A DNA stretch of 64,000 nucleotides from Achromobacter sp. RTa. GTDB taxonomy: Bacteria; Pseudomonadota; Gammaproteobacteria; Burkholderiales; Burkholderiaceae_B. Both the position numbers and the translations under genes were made by a program. The stretch spans positions 548,830-612,829 of the forward strand of contig NZ_JPYO01000042.1 in assembly GCF_000757485.1 (NCBI RefSeq), written 5' to 3'. This document shows positions 18,613-27,797 of this stretch, in pieces. A model generated the notes under the pieces. It had not been told where the DNA came from. It saw only the letters and a program-made list of their open reading frames with translations, and made no database searches. Position 1 is the first letter of the stretch. Each line of letters starts with the position of its first letter.

Positions 18613-20679
18613 ATGTCTCGCACCCTTTTTGTCACCACTGCGCTGCCCTACGCCAACGGATCTTTCCACATCGGCCACATCATGGAGTACATCCAGGCCG
18701 ATATCTGGGTTCGTTCGATGCGAATGGCGGGGCACACGGTGCACTTCGTGGGTGCGGATGACGCGCACGGCGCGCCCATCATGCTGAAGGCGGAAAAGGA
18801 AGGCATCACGCCGCAGGCGCTGGTGGCCCGCTACGCCGCGGAACGCCCGCAGTACCTGAACGGCTTCCACATCCGTTTCGACCACTGGCACTCCACCGAC
18901 TCCGCCGAGAACGTCGCGCTGTCGCACGACATCTACCGCGCGCTGAAGGCCCAGGGCCTGATCGAGACCCGCTCCATCGAGCAGTTCTACGACCCGGTCA
19001 AGGGCATGTTCCTGGCCGACCGCTACATCAAGGGCGAATGCCCCAAGTGCCACGCCAAGGACCAGTACGGCGATTCCTGCGAGGTCTGCGGCGCGGTCTA
19101 CGCGCCCACGGACCTGATCAACCCGTACTCGGCCCTGACCGGCGCCACGCCGGTGCTGAAGTCGTCGGACCACTTCTTCTTCAAGCTGTCCGATCCGCGC
19201 TGCGTGGAGTTCCTGCAGCAATGGACCACCGGCTCGAACGCCGCCGGCGGCAAGCACCTGCAGCCTGAAATGCTGGCCAAGACGCGCGAATGGCTGGGCT
19301 CGGACGACGGCGAGGCCAAGCTGGGCGACTGGGACATTTCCCGCGACGCCCCCTATTTCGGCATCGAGATTCCGGACGCGCCGGGCAAGTATTTCTACGT
19401 CTGGCTGGACGCGCCGGTGGGCTACCTGGCCTCGCTGAAGTCGTATTGCGCGCTGAAGGGCCTGGATTTCGACGCGCTGCTCGATCCCGAAGGCAGCACG
19501 GAACAGGTCCATTTCATCGGCAAGGACATCGTCTACTTCCACGCCCTGTTCTGGCCGGCGATGCTGAAGTTCGCCGGCCGCAAGACGCCCGACGCCGTGA
19601 ACGTGCACGGCTTCATCACCGTCAGCGGCGAAAAGATGTCCAAGAGCCGCGGCACCGGCATTTCGCCCCTGCGCTACCTCGAACTCGGCATGAACGCCGA
19701 ATGGATGCGCTACTACATCGCCGCCAAGCTGAACGCGCGGGTCGAAGACATGGACTTCAACCCCGATGACTTCATCGCCCGCGTCAACAGCGACCTGGTC
19801 GGCAAGTACGTCAATATCGCCAGCCGCGCCGCCAGCTTCATCACCAAGCATTTCGACGGCGCCCTGGCCTATTCGGGCGACACGGCCGCGCTGGCCGCGG
19901 AATACGCCGAACAGGCGGAATCCATCCGCGCCGCGTTCGAGGCCCGCGAGTACAACCGCGCCATCCGCGAGATCATGGCCTACGCCGACCGCATCAACCA
20001 GGCGTTCGACACGGCGCAGCCCTGGATCCTGGCCAAGGGCATCGCCACGGCCGGCGACGAACAAAAGGCCGCGCTGCAGGACATCTGCTCGCGCTCGCTG
20101 GCGGGCTTCAAGGCGCTGTCCGTCATGCTGGCCCCGGTGCTGCCGGCCCTGGCCGAACGGGTGGCGCTGGAGCTCTTCGGCGCGCAAGCCCCGTTCACCT
20201 GGGCCGACGCCTCCGTGCTGCCCCAGCGCGTGGCGCCGTTCAAGCACCTGATGCAGCGTGTCGAACCGCAGATGCTGGAAGACCTGTTCGAGCCGCCCGC
20301 CGCCCCCGTGGTCGTGCCCGGCGGCGAACCCGTCGCCGAAACCATCTCCATCGACGACTTCGCCCGCGTCGACCTGCGCATCGCGCAGATCGTCAACTGC
20401 GAGCATGTAGAAGGTTCGACCAAGCTGCTGCGCCTCACCCTGGACGTGGGCGAAGGCCGCCACCGCAACGTGTTCTCCGGCATCAAGTCGGCCTACCAGC
20501 CCGAAGACCTGATCGGCAAGCTGACCGTCATGGTGGCCAACCTGGCCCCCCGCAAGATGAAGTTCGGCGTGTCGGAAGGCATGGTGCTGGCGGCCAGCCA
20601 TGCGGATGAGGCGGTCGACGCCGGCATCTACGTGCTGGAACCGTTCCCCGGCGCCAAGCCCGGCATGCGCGTGCGCTAA
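18613..20679 (+). CDS. metG: Methionyl-tRNA synthetase
   Basis: Charges tRNA-Met with methionine. It has 688 residues, the long dimeric form. The class I signature HIGH is at 19-22 and KMSKS at 341-345. A zinc knuckle is visible with cysteines at 143, 146, 156 and 159. The C-terminal 110 residues form the EMAP/Trbp111-like tRNA-binding domain ([20 protein letters not shown]). It stands alone on the plus strand and is followed by a large palindrome before convergent trhO. Confidence 0.98.
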   Translation: MSRTLFVTTALPYANGSFHIGHIMEYIQADIWVRSMRMAGHTVHFVGADDAHGAPIMLKAEKEGITPQALVARYAAERPQYLNGFHIRFDHWHSTDSAENVALSHDIYRALKAQGLIETRSIEQFYDPVKGMFLADRYIKGECPKCHAKDQYGDSCEVCGAVYAPTDLINPYSALTGATPVLKSSDHFFFKLSDPRCVEFLQQWTTGSNAAGGKHLQPEMLAKTREWLGSDDGEAKLGDWDISRDAPYFGIEIPDAPGKYFYVWLDAPVGYLASLKSYCALKGLDFDALLDPEGSTEQVHFIGKDIVYFHALFWPAMLKFAGRKTPDAVNVHGFITVSGEKMSKSRGTGISPLRYLELGMNAEWMRYYIAAKLNARVEDMDFNPDDFIARVNSDLVGKYVNIASRAASFITKHFDGALAYSGDTAALAAEYAEQAESIRAAFEAREYNRAIREIMAYADRINQAFDTAQPWILAKGIATAGDEQKAALQDICSRSLAGFKALSVMLAPVLPALAERVALELFGAQAPFTWADASVLPQRVAPFKHLMQRVEPQMLEDLFEPPAAPVVVPGGEPVAETISIDDFARVDLRIAQIVNCEHVEGSTKLLRLTLDVGEGRHRNVFSGIKSAYQPEDLIGKLTVMVANLAPRKMKFGVSEGMVLAASHADEAVDAGIYVLEPFPGAKPGMRVR

Positions 20680-20691
20680 GCTTTTTCGTCC

Positions 20692-20754
20692 GTGTCAGAC
20701 ACCCGGCCAGATCGTCTCGTATCGGTGAGAGTTCCTGGTCCGGGTGTCAGACAC
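20692..20754. repeat. REP-like palindrome between metG and trhO
   Basis: GTGTCAGACACCCGG (20692-20706) and CCGGGTGTCAGACAC (20740-20754) form a 15-base inverted repeat with a single central mismatch, around a 33-base loop. Each arm itself holds the small palindrome TGTCAGACA with one unpaired centre. The right arm reaches the trhO stop codon. The placement between convergent genes suggests a two-way terminator or an RNA-stabilising element; no T run is present. Confidence 0.75.
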
Positions 20755-21500
20755 TACACATCCGCCTGTCCGGATGGCGCCAGCGCCGGATCCAGCGAGA
20801 TGCGCTCGTCGAACACGAAGCACTTGCCCTCGTAGCCCGGGCCGCCGGTTTCCTCGAAGTACTTGAGGATGCCGCCGTCGAGCTGGTAGACGTTCTGGAT
20901 ACCGGCTTCGTTCATGTAGATGGCCGCCTTTTCGCAGCGGATGCCTCCGGTGCAGAAGCTGACCACGGTCTTGCCCTCGAGTTCGGCGCGGTGCGCCTGC
21001 ACCGCCTCGGGAAATTGCGTAAAGCGTTCGATGCGCCAGTCTATGGCGTTCTTGAACGTGCCCTCATCCACTTCGAACGCGTTGCGCGTGTCGAGCATGA
21101 CCACCGGCCGCCCCGCGTCGTCCACGCCCCGTTCCAGCCAGCGCGCGAGCGTACGCGCGTCCACGCCCGGCGCCCTGCCCGCCTCGGGGCGGATGGCCGG
21201 ATGGTTCATGCGGATGATCTCGCGCTTGATCTTCACCAGCAGCTTGCGGAACGGCACGCCGCCGCTGTGGCTGAACTTCACCTCGAGGTCCGCGAAGCGC
21301 GCATCGGCGCGCAGGAACCGCAAAAAGGCCTCGATGCCATCCGCCGAACCGGCCAGGAACAGATTGATGCCCTCTTCGGCCAACAGGATCGTGCCCTTCA
21401 GCGCGGCCCCGGCCGCCTCGCCCAGCAGGCGCTGGCGCAGCTCCGGCAGGCAGTCCAGGGAAACGAATTTGTAGGCGGCGATATTGACGACGGAAGTCAT
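20754..21500 (-). CDS. trhO: tRNA uridine(34) hydroxylase, rhodanese family (TrhO/YceA)
   Basis: Oxygen-dependent hydroxylation of wobble uridine 34 in certain tRNAs, the first step to 5-oxyacetyl or methoxy uridine. It has 248 residues: an N-terminal UPF0176 acylphosphatase-like part (1-95) and a rhodanese domain. The active-site loop is [10 protein letters not shown] with C183 catalytic and C189 nearby. The segment [20 protein letters not shown] is characteristic of the family. Its stop codon lies within the palindrome downstream of metG. Confidence 0.93.
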   Translation of the reverse strand: MTSVVNIAAYKFVSLDCLPELRQRLLGEAAGAALKGTILLAEEGINLFLAGSADGIEAFLRFLRADARFADLEVKFSHSGGVPFRKLLVKIKREIIRMNHPAIRPEAGRAPGVDARTLARWLERGVDDAGRPVVMLDTRNAFEVDEGTFKNAIDWRIERFTQFPEAVQAHRAELEGKTVVSFCTGGIRCEKAAIYMNEAGIQNVYQLDGGILKYFEETGGPGYEGKCFVFDERISLDPALAPSGQADV

Positions 21501-21585
21501 GGAAAAGCGGAGGAATACGGGCAGCGAAACCCGTAATAGTAATCGCTGGCCGGCTCTCGCCGCCCTGGCCGCGCCTTGACCGCGC

Positions 21586-22380
21586 TCAACGGGAAACGAT
21601 TTCCTGCTCGATCACCGCGTCCAGCACCCACCGCAAGGACGAGGCGCCGGCCGGCGGATTCGGGTCCTGGACCTCGACCACGCGCAAGCGGTAACGGATG
21701 CCCGGCTGGAAATGGAAGCCGGTGATCTGCCCATGCCAGGGCTGCCAGGGCTGCGCGGCGCTGTCCCGCACCTGGTAGCACATGGCGCGCCCCGCGCCGG
21801 CGCTGCACGGCGCCCGTTCGGAATTCACGTAGACCAGCTTGGTCGGGCCCTGCTGGCCGCCCGCGATGGGATCGGCCCGGCGGCCGAAATCCAGCGTGTC
21901 TCCCGAGGCCAGGACCCAGGTCATGCGCTGCGGATTATTGGCGTTGTCCACCGAGCTGGCCGTAATGCGCGTCATGCCCGCCAGGAAGTCCTGCTCCAGC
22001 TTCATGCTGACGGGCGCGCAGGCCATCGTGGTCGCTACGGGATGATCGCGCACGATCAGCAGCCCGTTGGCGATCGTATAGGAGGCGCCGTATTGGTTGC
22101 AGCCCGCGAAACCCGCGATACGCGGCGCGCCCTGCTCATGGATGAAACTGACCGTGAGCGGGCGGGAGCGCGTGGACGGATGCGGCACCGGGCGCAGCGC
22201 GCCGCCCGGTTTCGTCCAGCGCGCCAGGTCCCAGCTGGTCTGCGCCAGGATGTCCGATGCCGCGGCAGGCTGGAAGCGGGGATCCTGCCCGCCGGCGGGC
22301 CTGGGCGGCGAAGAGCAGGCGGCCAGGCCGATGGACAGCAGGCACGGCGCCAGCCAGCGCAGGGAGGTCGGGCGAGGCAT
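21586..22380 (-). CDS. META and DUF4377 domain lipoprotein
   Basis: A 264-residue predicted lipoprotein; the lipobox is IGLAAC, with the lipidated cysteine at about 22. A META/HslJ-like domain (about 45-160) carries [11 protein letters not shown] and TTMACAP, the two conserved cysteine segments of this fold. A second domain near 175-262 ([26 protein letters not shown]) looks like DUF4377. HslJ-like proteins are linked to heat and antibiotic tolerance, but no reaction is known. It lies 16 bases after a shorter META lipoprotein gene on the same strand, so the pair looks like a duplication. Confidence 0.82.
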   Translation of the reverse strand: MPRPTSLRWLAPCLLSIGLAACSSPPRPAGGQDPRFQPAAASDILAQTSWDLARWTKPGGALRPVPHPSTRSRPLTVSFIHEQGAPRIAGFAGCNQYGASYTIANGLLIVRDHPVATTMACAPVSMKLEQDFLAGMTRITASSVDNANNPQRMTWVLASGDTLDFGRRADPIAGGQQGPTKLVYVNSERAPCSAGAGRAMCYQVRDSAAQPWQPWHGQITGFHFQPGIRYRLRVVEVQDPNPPAGASSLRWVLDAVIEQEIVSR

Positions 22381-22396
22381 GAAGATCTCCTGGCTG

Positions 22397-22927
22397 CTAC
22401 GGCGTCGGCGGATCCTGGCGCCGCGCGAACTCCAGCACGTCGCCGCCGCGCAGGTTGAAGGTCAGGTGACGCGGGGCCCCGCCATTATCCAGCGTGAAGG
22501 TGTCGATGGCGGTCAGGCCGCGCAGGTAGTCGGCTTCCAGCCGCGCGCGCTCGGGCGATGCGCAGGCCATGCGCGTCGTGGCCGGCGCGTCGATGTAGAG
22601 CTTGCCGGCTTCCAGCTTGTACGACCCCATGTAGCGATTGCACCCCGCGAACCCGTTGACGCGGTATTGCTTGCCCTGCGCCAGGAAGGTCAGGCGCACG
22701 GGCTCGCCGTTGTCGCCGTGGGGAATATCGCGCAGCGCGCCGCCGGGCTGCGCCCAGCGCACCAGTTCCCAGCTGGTCTGGGCCAGCGAGTCCGCGCTGC
22801 TGGCGGCATTGGCCGCGGCCGCGCCTTGCGGCCGCGCGCCGCCGGGGGATCCGGCGCAGCCCGCCAACGCCGCAGCCAGAAGGCTTAGGCCGAGCAGCCG
22901 GCAACGCGTAGACATCAGAATAGGCAT
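22397..22927 (-). CDS. META domain lipoprotein
   Basis: A 176-residue predicted lipoprotein; the signal peptide ends in the lipobox LAGC at about residue 27. The META domain has FAGCNRYMGSY and TTRMACASPE, matching the downstream neighbour at 21586. The ATG at 22927 with GGAG upstream is preferred over the ATG at 22915. Both versions keep the lipobox. It is the upstream gene of the tandem pair and lacks the C-terminal DUF4377-like domain. Confidence 0.82.
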   Translation of the reverse strand: MPILMSTRCRLLGLSLLAAALAGCAGSPGGARPQGAAAANAASSADSLAQTSWELVRWAQPGGALRDIPHGDNGEPVRLTFLAQGKQYRVNGFAGCNRYMGSYKLEAGKLYIDAPATTRMACASPERARLEADYLRGLTAIDTFTLDNGGAPRHLTFNLRGGDVLEFARRQDPPTP

Positions 22928-23231
22928 GAACGGGGCTCCAAGGAATTGCATACCTCGACTGTAACCGCCCTTGGGGCCGCACAGCCGTCTTCTCCGCCCA
23001 ACAGCCGTATCCAAAAGCAGCACGGCCGGCCTTGCCGCCTCGCTCCGATGGGCGTCCCTTGCTGCATCGTAAGCCGCATGGCGGCGGCCCGGCGCGACGC
23101 GCAGAATCGGTACAGGTCCCCCTCGGGCAGGACCTGGCGGCTTCAGAAAATGGGGAGTCGCCCATCCGTACCGCAGGCTCAGCAGCCCCGCTCCCGCAGG
23201 GCCGAAAAATAATACTCCTGGAGACACGGCG
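22928..23231. other. Intergenic region between divergent lipoprotein and acyltransferase genes
   Basis: About 300 bases without a convincing gene. Short open frames on both strands lack ribosome sites and resemble chance frames. The right end holds CTGGAG a few bases before the acyltransferase ATG. An A/T-rich stretch (aaaataatact, about 23206) may be its promoter -10 region. No terminator or repeat was seen. Confidence 0.5.
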
Positions 23232-24392
23232 ATGGGCTTCTTGAGAACTCTGTTGGCTTTATCGGTAGTGCTGGACCATCTGGGCGGCGGCAATGCCGAC
23301 CACCTGGTCGGCGGCAGGCTGGCGGTGCAGCTGTTCTACGTCATTTCGGGGTTCCTGATTTCCTACGTGCTGACGGCCACCGACCACTACCAGGGCGCAA
23401 CGGGCAAGTTCTACGCGAACCGCTTCCTGCGCCTGTTCCCCATCTACCTGGCCGTGGCCGCCATGACCCTGATGGCGCATGTGATGAGCGGCGGCGCTTT
23501 CTTCCGCTTCTACGAAGCGCTGCCCTTCAGCGCGGAGCTCTTCCTGGTCCTTTCCAATATTTTCATCATGGGCCAGGACTGGCTGATGTTCTTCGGCATC
23601 GAGCATTCCGCGCTGGCGTTCACGGGCAGCTTCGCCCGCAGCGAAGTGCCGCTATACCAGGGCCTGCTGGTGCCCCAGGCCTGGACCCTGGGCGTCGAAA
23701 TGAGCTTCTACCTGGTGGCGCCGTTCGTGCTGCGCTCGCCGCGCCGGCTGCTGATCCTGCTGGCCGCCTCGCTCGCGCTGCGCGCGGTGCTGATCGCCGT
23801 CGGCATCGGCCGCAGCGATCCCTGGACCTATCGCTTCTTTCCGACGGAGCTGGCGCTGTTCCTGATCGGTTCGCTGTCGCACCAGGTCCTGCTGCCGCGC
23901 TACAAGGCCTGGACCCAGAAGGCGAAACGCCTGCCCGAGCTGGGCGCGGCCGCGCTGTTCGCCTACTGTCTGCTGCACTTCTCGATCGGCATCAACCCCA
24001 CCGTGCGCGACGGCCTGGCGGTGCTGATCTTCGCCGCGCTGCTGCCGCTGGCCTTCCTGTTCCAGTCGCGCCACCGGCTGGACAAGGCGATCGGCGAACT
24101 GAGCTATCCGATCTACATCTGCCATTCGCTGGTGATCATGCTCTTTACCTGGCTGTTCGATGAAATCAACCTGCACCAACCGATGCTGTTCGCAGCCTTG
24201 GTGATAACGGGCTGCATCGGTTTCTCGGCGCTGCTCAACGGGCTGATCGCGGACCCGGTGGAGCGCCTGCGCAACCGCCTGCGGGCGGACGCCGGCGGCA
24301 CGGACGACAACGTTCTGGCGCCCTCGGCAGGCGTCCGCCGGCGCCCCGCCGCCGCGGCCCAGCCCCTTGGATCTATTCGCCGCGTGCCTTGA
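23232..24392 (+). CDS. Acyltransferase 3 family membrane protein
   Basis: Inner membrane acyl-transfer protein of the OafA/NodX group, 386 residues with about ten membrane helices. The N-terminus MGFLRTLLALSVVLDHLGG holds the conserved histidine (H16). GRLAVQLFYVISGFLISY and FYANRFLRLFPIY, the catalytic arginine segment, are clear family features. Such enzymes acetylate or acylate surface sugars. The last 20 bases overlap the 3' end of the convergent XRE regulator gene. The target sugar cannot be read from the context. Confidence 0.9.
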   Translation: MGFLRTLLALSVVLDHLGGGNADHLVGGRLAVQLFYVISGFLISYVLTATDHYQGATGKFYANRFLRLFPIYLAVAAMTLMAHVMSGGAFFRFYEALPFSAELFLVLSNIFIMGQDWLMFFGIEHSALAFTGSFARSEVPLYQGLLVPQAWTLGVEMSFYLVAPFVLRSPRRLLILLAASLALRAVLIAVGIGRSDPWTYRFFPTELALFLIGSLSHQVLLPRYKAWTQKAKRLPELGAAALFAYCLLHFSIGINPTVRDGLAVLIFAALLPLAFLFQSRHRLDKAIGELSYPIYICHSLVIMLFTWLFDEINLHQPMLFAALVITGCIGFSALLNGLIADPVERLRNRLRADAGGTDDNVLAPSAGVRRRPAAAAQPLGSIRRVP

Positions 24393-24759
24393 TGTAAGCG
24401 GCCAGCACCTGTTCGATCTGGCGCTTTTCCTGCGCACTCAGGCGCGAGTACGTAGCGTAGGAGACAGTTTCGAAGGGCCAGGCGGCCGGCACCGGGATCC
24501 CGCCCGCGCCGCCCTCCGGCGACGGACTCAGCATCGGCCCCTCGCCGGCGCTGAGCCACATGGGGCTGACGCGCAGCGCGCGCGTCAGCTTGATGAGGGC
24601 GTCGCTGGACGGCCGCCGGCGCTGCCCGCTTTCATAGTTGCCGATGGCGCTTTGCGACAGGTTGCTCGCGACCGCCAAGTCCTTTTGAGTCCATCCCTGA
24701 AGCATTCTTGCGTTGCGCAGACGATGGCTAAACGTGTCCAATCGATCAACCTGAGACAT
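24373..24759 (-). CDS. XRE family transcriptional regulator
   Basis: A 128-residue DNA-binding protein with an N-terminal helix-turn-helix (about 10-65: LRNARMLQGWTQKDLAVAS, SQSAIGNYESGQRR). The C-terminal half is Pro/Gly-rich and then helical (LSAQEKRQIEQVLAAYIK). No S24 peptidase serine/lysine pair is present, so it is not a LexA-like cleavable repressor. The 3' end overlaps the acyltransferase gene by 20 bases on the opposite strand. An AT-rich region upstream (24760-24790) may hold its own operator. Confidence 0.85.
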   Translation of the reverse strand: MSQVDRLDTFSHRLRNARMLQGWTQKDLAVASNLSQSAIGNYESGQRRRPSSDALIKLTRALRVSPMWLSAGEGPMLSPSPEGGAGGIPVPAAWPFETVSYATYSRLSAQEKRQIEQVLAAYIKARGE

Positions 24760-25178
24760 TATTAATATGGATTATTGTTTTTGATTAAAGCATTCCGGCG
24801 CTGACACCAAATAAACGGACTGCGCCCCAATTTCCAGGCTAATCCGCAAATAGCGGCAGCGGGCCGCCGCAGGGTAATCAAGCCCGCGCAAGCGCGCAGG
24901 CGCCCGCCCTGCGCGCCCCATAAAACCCATATCTATCATTGGCTTATAGCCCGCAGCCGTGCCGGACCGCGCCTGCGGCGGCAGGCGCCGGGCGGGCGCG
25001 GGAGATGAAAAGCTGCGCAAGTTTAGGCCTTCGATGTATCCGAAATAGAAAATAATGTATCGGCGATACTTAATATGTTGTCGCCCCCGATTTCAAAACA
25101 AACACTATTTCAAGCATTTCCTCTGCATTGGACTTTGGCTCTTCGTTACCATCAGAAACCACAGAAACGTATCTTCAC
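24760..25178. other. AT-rich intergenic region with palindromes
   Basis: About 420 bases with no supported gene, visibly more AT-rich than the flanks. ATTATTAATATGGATTAT just before the XRE start (24761-24778) may be an autoregulatory site. GTATCGGCGATAC (25057-25069) is a perfect 6+6 palindrome; a related half-site GATGTATCCG lies at about 25033. A small open frame on the minus strand (24772-25020) has no ribosome site and was not accepted. Confidence 0.45.
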
Positions 25179-25216
25179 AAAAAAACACGCCCGTGTTTAA
25201 ATGAAACACGGGCGTG
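25179..25216 (-). terminator. Intrinsic terminator on the minus strand
   Basis: CACGCCCGTGTTT (25186-25198) pairs perfectly over 13 bases with AAACACGGGCGTG (25204-25216) around a 5-base loop. On the minus strand it is followed at once by a run of seven T (25185-25179), the textbook form. No minus-strand gene ends here, so the transcript it stops is unknown. On the plus strand the same hairpin sits about 125 bases before the start of the regulator at 25340. Confidence 0.8.
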
Positions 25217-25339
25217 AATCCGTTCGGCCTCGACGCGCGCATCCGCCGCGAGCCGGCCGCGGCATCCGGACCTGGGCGCCAGGGCCGGCCGCGCCCCATT
25301 CGAACAACACCGCCGGACGGTTTCGTCCTGGAAGCATCA

Positions 25340-26149
25340 ATGAACAACACGCTGGATGTCATTTTTCTCGGCTACGACAACGCCAGACATGCCAGACTCG
25401 CCGACGCCCTGTCCCACCTGGGCTTCAACGTCCGCCACTGCCACGACCTCGCCAAGCTCTACGAGCGGTACTTCCGCAACCCCAGCCCCTTGATCGTCCT
25501 GGAAGCGCCGCTGCCCGATATCCACAACGCCGCGGTGCGGCTGCGCGCGGCGGACCGTGGGCTGGGCATTGTGGCCATCTCCGCATTTCCCGACGCCGAA
25601 AGCCGCATCCGCACCCTGCTTTGCGGCGCCGACGCCTGCCTGCCCCCGGACGTCACCGGACTGGAGCTGGCGGCGGCGCTGCAGGCCCTGGTACGCCGGG
25701 CGGCCGTGCAGGAAAGTCCGGACGCGGCGGCCGAGGCGCCCCAGCCGGGAGAGTCCGCCCAGGAAACCTGGCGGCTGGCGAACAAGGGATGGACCCTGGT
25801 CAGCCCGGGAGGCCGGACCTTGGGCCTGACCACCGGTGAACGCGACTTTCTTTCGCGGCTGGTGAATTCCCCGGACCGCAAGGTAAGCCGCGAGGCATTC
25901 CATGCGGACGGCATGGACGAGACGGACGGCGGCATCACCCGGCGGCGCTTCGTGGATGTCATGATCAGCCGCCTGCGCCGCAAGGCAGCCGCCAAGCAGA
26001 TGGCGTTGCCGATCCGCGCCGTGCACGGCTGGGGCTATATGTTCGCCGCGGATATCGCGCTCGACCTGGAATTCCGGGGGACGGGGGAAGAAGGCCGGTC
26101 TGACTCGCAGGACGACTGGCGCCGCGAGATGGCGGATGCGTCTTCGTGA
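25340..26149 (+). CDS. OmpR-type winged-helix regulator with a degenerate receiver domain
   Basis: A 269-residue protein. Residues 5-118 align with a receiver domain, but its phosphorylation residues are altered. The phosphoacceptor Asp is replaced by Glu (E55 in IVLEAPLPD), the usual acidic pair is reduced (GYDN, 11-14) and the conserved Lys is Pro (about 102, CLPPD). The C-terminal half (about 145-240) is a winged helix, with TTGERDFLSRL, RRRFVDVMISRLRRK and AVHGWGYMF. It therefore probably works without phosphorylation. The ATG at 25340 is chosen; a GTG at 25214 falls inside the upstream hairpin. No sensor kinase gene is adjacent. Confidence 0.82.
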   Translation: MNNTLDVIFLGYDNARHARLADALSHLGFNVRHCHDLAKLYERYFRNPSPLIVLEAPLPDIHNAAVRLRAADRGLGIVAISAFPDAESRIRTLLCGADACLPPDVTGLELAAALQALVRRAAVQESPDAAAEAPQPGESAQETWRLANKGWTLVSPGGRTLGLTTGERDFLSRLVNSPDRKVSREAFHADGMDETDGGITRRRFVDVMISRLRRKAAAKQMALPIRAVHGWGYMFAADIALDLEFRGTGEEGRSDSQDDWRREMADASS

Positions 26150-26182
26150 CGCTGAAGAGGCCCGGCGCGCTCCGGCCGGGCG

Positions 26183-26222
26183 AAAAAAACGCGGCGCTGC
26201 CTCGAAAGGCTAAGACGCCGCG
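26183..26222 (-). terminator. Intrinsic terminator on the minus strand, downstream of a predicted short transcript
   Basis: CGCGGCG (26190-26196) pairs with CGCCGCG (26216-26222), with an inner GCCT/AGGC stem capped by CGAA. On the minus strand it is followed by seven T (26189-26183). No annotated minus-strand gene ends here. A second GC hairpin at about 26160-26181 lies just beyond, after the stop of the plus-strand regulator. Confidence 0.75.
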
Positions 26223-26460
26223 CTAAAACAACACGTGAACCCGGAGTCATCAGCCGGCACTGATGCCTTCTACCTGGCCCACGCGATTCCAACATTCGTG
26301 CCTCATACTGCTCACGTACGGCCTGGGCCGTGAACCCTTGCGGGGTCTCTAGTCCCCACGCAGGCTGCAACGCGATCAACGCGAGCGATCGGCCCGTTCG
26401 GCAAGCCGGGGGCAGATCGCACTTATCAGCGGCGATCCTGGCGGATAGCCGCGTGATGCA
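26183..26460 (-). ncRNA. Candidate small RNA or short frameshifted gene ending at the terminator
   Basis: About 275 bases between two plus-strand genes end in a good minus-strand terminator. The minus-strand RNA would hold a hairpin GGGGACTAGAGACCCC (about 26342-26357) and two copies of GGGTTCAC. A weak -10-like TAAACT lies at 26464-26469. An alternative is a small protein: one frame reads LQPAWGLETPQGFTAQAV, and the next frame would end in EGISAG before TGA. The two readings need a frame change, so either a frameshifted gene or chance. I do not recognise a known RNA family. Limits at the 5' end are a guess. Confidence 0.3.
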
Positions 26461-26579
26461 GGGAGTTTAGGACCTCGGATCGGTTTCCAGTAATTCTTTG
26501 TTGATAGTCTTCTATACATATCCGGTATAGGAAAGCCCCTTCATGCGCACCCTCTAAAATGCCGCCAAAGGACCCGCCC

Positions 26580-27791
26580 ATGCCGATCATGCCCGTTCCC
26601 CTCTTGCACCGCCTGAGAAAGCTGATGGCGCTGTTTCCACCCAACTGGTGCCTGGCCATCCTGGTGGCGCTGGACGGCTACGCCTTCATGCATCCCGTGC
26701 TGCGCGAAGTGCGCGCGCGCGAGTATTCGTTCTGGCTCGCGGTCGACAACTGGCATGAGGTCGTGCGGGTCGTGGGCCTGCTGGAGATCCCCCGCCTGGT
26801 CCTGGGAGTGGGGCTGCAGGTCATCGCGCTGGGCCTGATCCTCAAGGCCCGCATCGCCTGGGCGTTCTCGCTGGTGCTGCTGATCGGCATCGGCACGTTT
26901 GCGATATTGGACGACCATGGCCGCGCCGGACTGGGCATATACACGCTGGTCCTCGTCATTGCGCTGGTCGCGTATTGGCGGCGCTTCGACCGCGCCAGCG
27001 TCACCGCCGGTTCGCTGTTCGCCGTCGTCAGCATGCTGTCGCTGCTGATCTACGCGGTCTTCGGCGCGCTCTACCTGGGCAGCGAATTCAACCCTCCGAT
27101 CCAGGATGCCGGCACGGCCTTCTATTTCTCCATCGTGTCCATGTCCACCGTGGGCTATGGCGATATCACGCCCCACACGGGCACCGCGCGCCTGTTCACC
27201 GCGTCGATTATCATCCTGGGCATCACCATATTCGCCACCTCCATCAGCGCGATCGCCGGGCCTGTCATCGGCGGCAATCTGAAACGGCTGGTCAAAGGCA
27301 GGTTTTCCACCGCCATGCGCAAGAACCACATCATCATCGCGGGCGCGACGCCCCTGGCGCTGAGCGTCTACGAAGGGCTGCGCCGCCGCGGCGACGAAGT
27401 CACCGTCATCGTGCCCGCTGGCGCGGCGCAGGAATATCCTGCCGCCGCCGACCTGATCGAGGGCGACGCGTCCAGCGTGGAAGTGCTGCGCAACGCGGGC
27501 GTCGCCCGGGCGCGCTACGTGCTGGCGCTGCGCGACGACGACGCCGAGAACGCGTTCATCGTGCTGGCGGCGAAGGAAGCGACGGGCGACTCGGGCGCCA
27601 AGACGGTGGCGCTGGTCAACACAAGCAAGCACCTGGAAAAAATCCGCCGCGTGCAGCCCGATCTGGTGTTCTCGGTGCAACTGCTTGGCGCGGAACTGCT
27701 GGCGCGCACCATCAGCGGCGAGCCCATGGACAGCCAGAGCATCACCGATCTGTTCTTCACCAAGGCCGCGCCTGGCGGCAAGGCGGCCTGA
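26580..27791 (+). CDS. Kch-like potassium channel with a TrkA-N (RCK) domain
   Basis: Inner membrane potassium channel, 403 residues. About six hydrophobic segments are followed by the selectivity filter STVGYGD (about 189-195) and a cytosolic nucleotide-binding RCK domain (about 240-395, beginning KNHIIIAGATPLALSVYEGL). This order matches E. coli Kch. The ATG at 26580 is preferred because AAAGGA lies 7 bases before it; an ATG at 26559 has no such site. The stop is 6 bases from the convergent EAL gene. An AT-rich promoter-like region lies at 26490-26535. Confidence 0.9.
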   Translation: MPIMPVPLLHRLRKLMALFPPNWCLAILVALDGYAFMHPVLREVRAREYSFWLAVDNWHEVVRVVGLLEIPRLVLGVGLQVIALGLILKARIAWAFSLVLLIGIGTFAILDDHGRAGLGIYTLVLVIALVAYWRRFDRASVTAGSLFAVVSMLSLLIYAVFGALYLGSEFNPPIQDAGTAFYFSIVSMSTVGYGDITPHTGTARLFTASIIILGITIFATSISAIAGPVIGGNLKRLVKGRFSTAMRKNHIIIAGATPLALSVYEGLRRRGDEVTVIVPAGAAQEYPAAADLIEGDASSVEVLRNAGVARARYVLALRDDDAENAFIVLAAKEATGDSGAKTVALVNTSKHLEKIRRVQPDLVFSVQLLGAELLARTISGEPMDSQSITDLFFTKAAPGGKAA

Positions 27792-27797
27792 ACCCGA

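Noticed and set aside
18565-20601. A 678-codon open frame on the minus strand opposite metG
   Set aside because: metG is intact with all synthetase motifs; the opposite frame is His/Arg/Gly-rich without any family features. Long opposite frames are common in GC-rich DNA.
24772-25020. An 82-codon frame on the minus strand before the XRE gene
   Set aside because: No ribosome site, low-complexity composition, and it covers the probable XRE promoter.
26161-26181. GC hairpin considered as plus-strand terminator of the regulator
   Set aside because: It is followed by A residues and not T on the plus strand, so it does not fit an intrinsic terminator in that direction.
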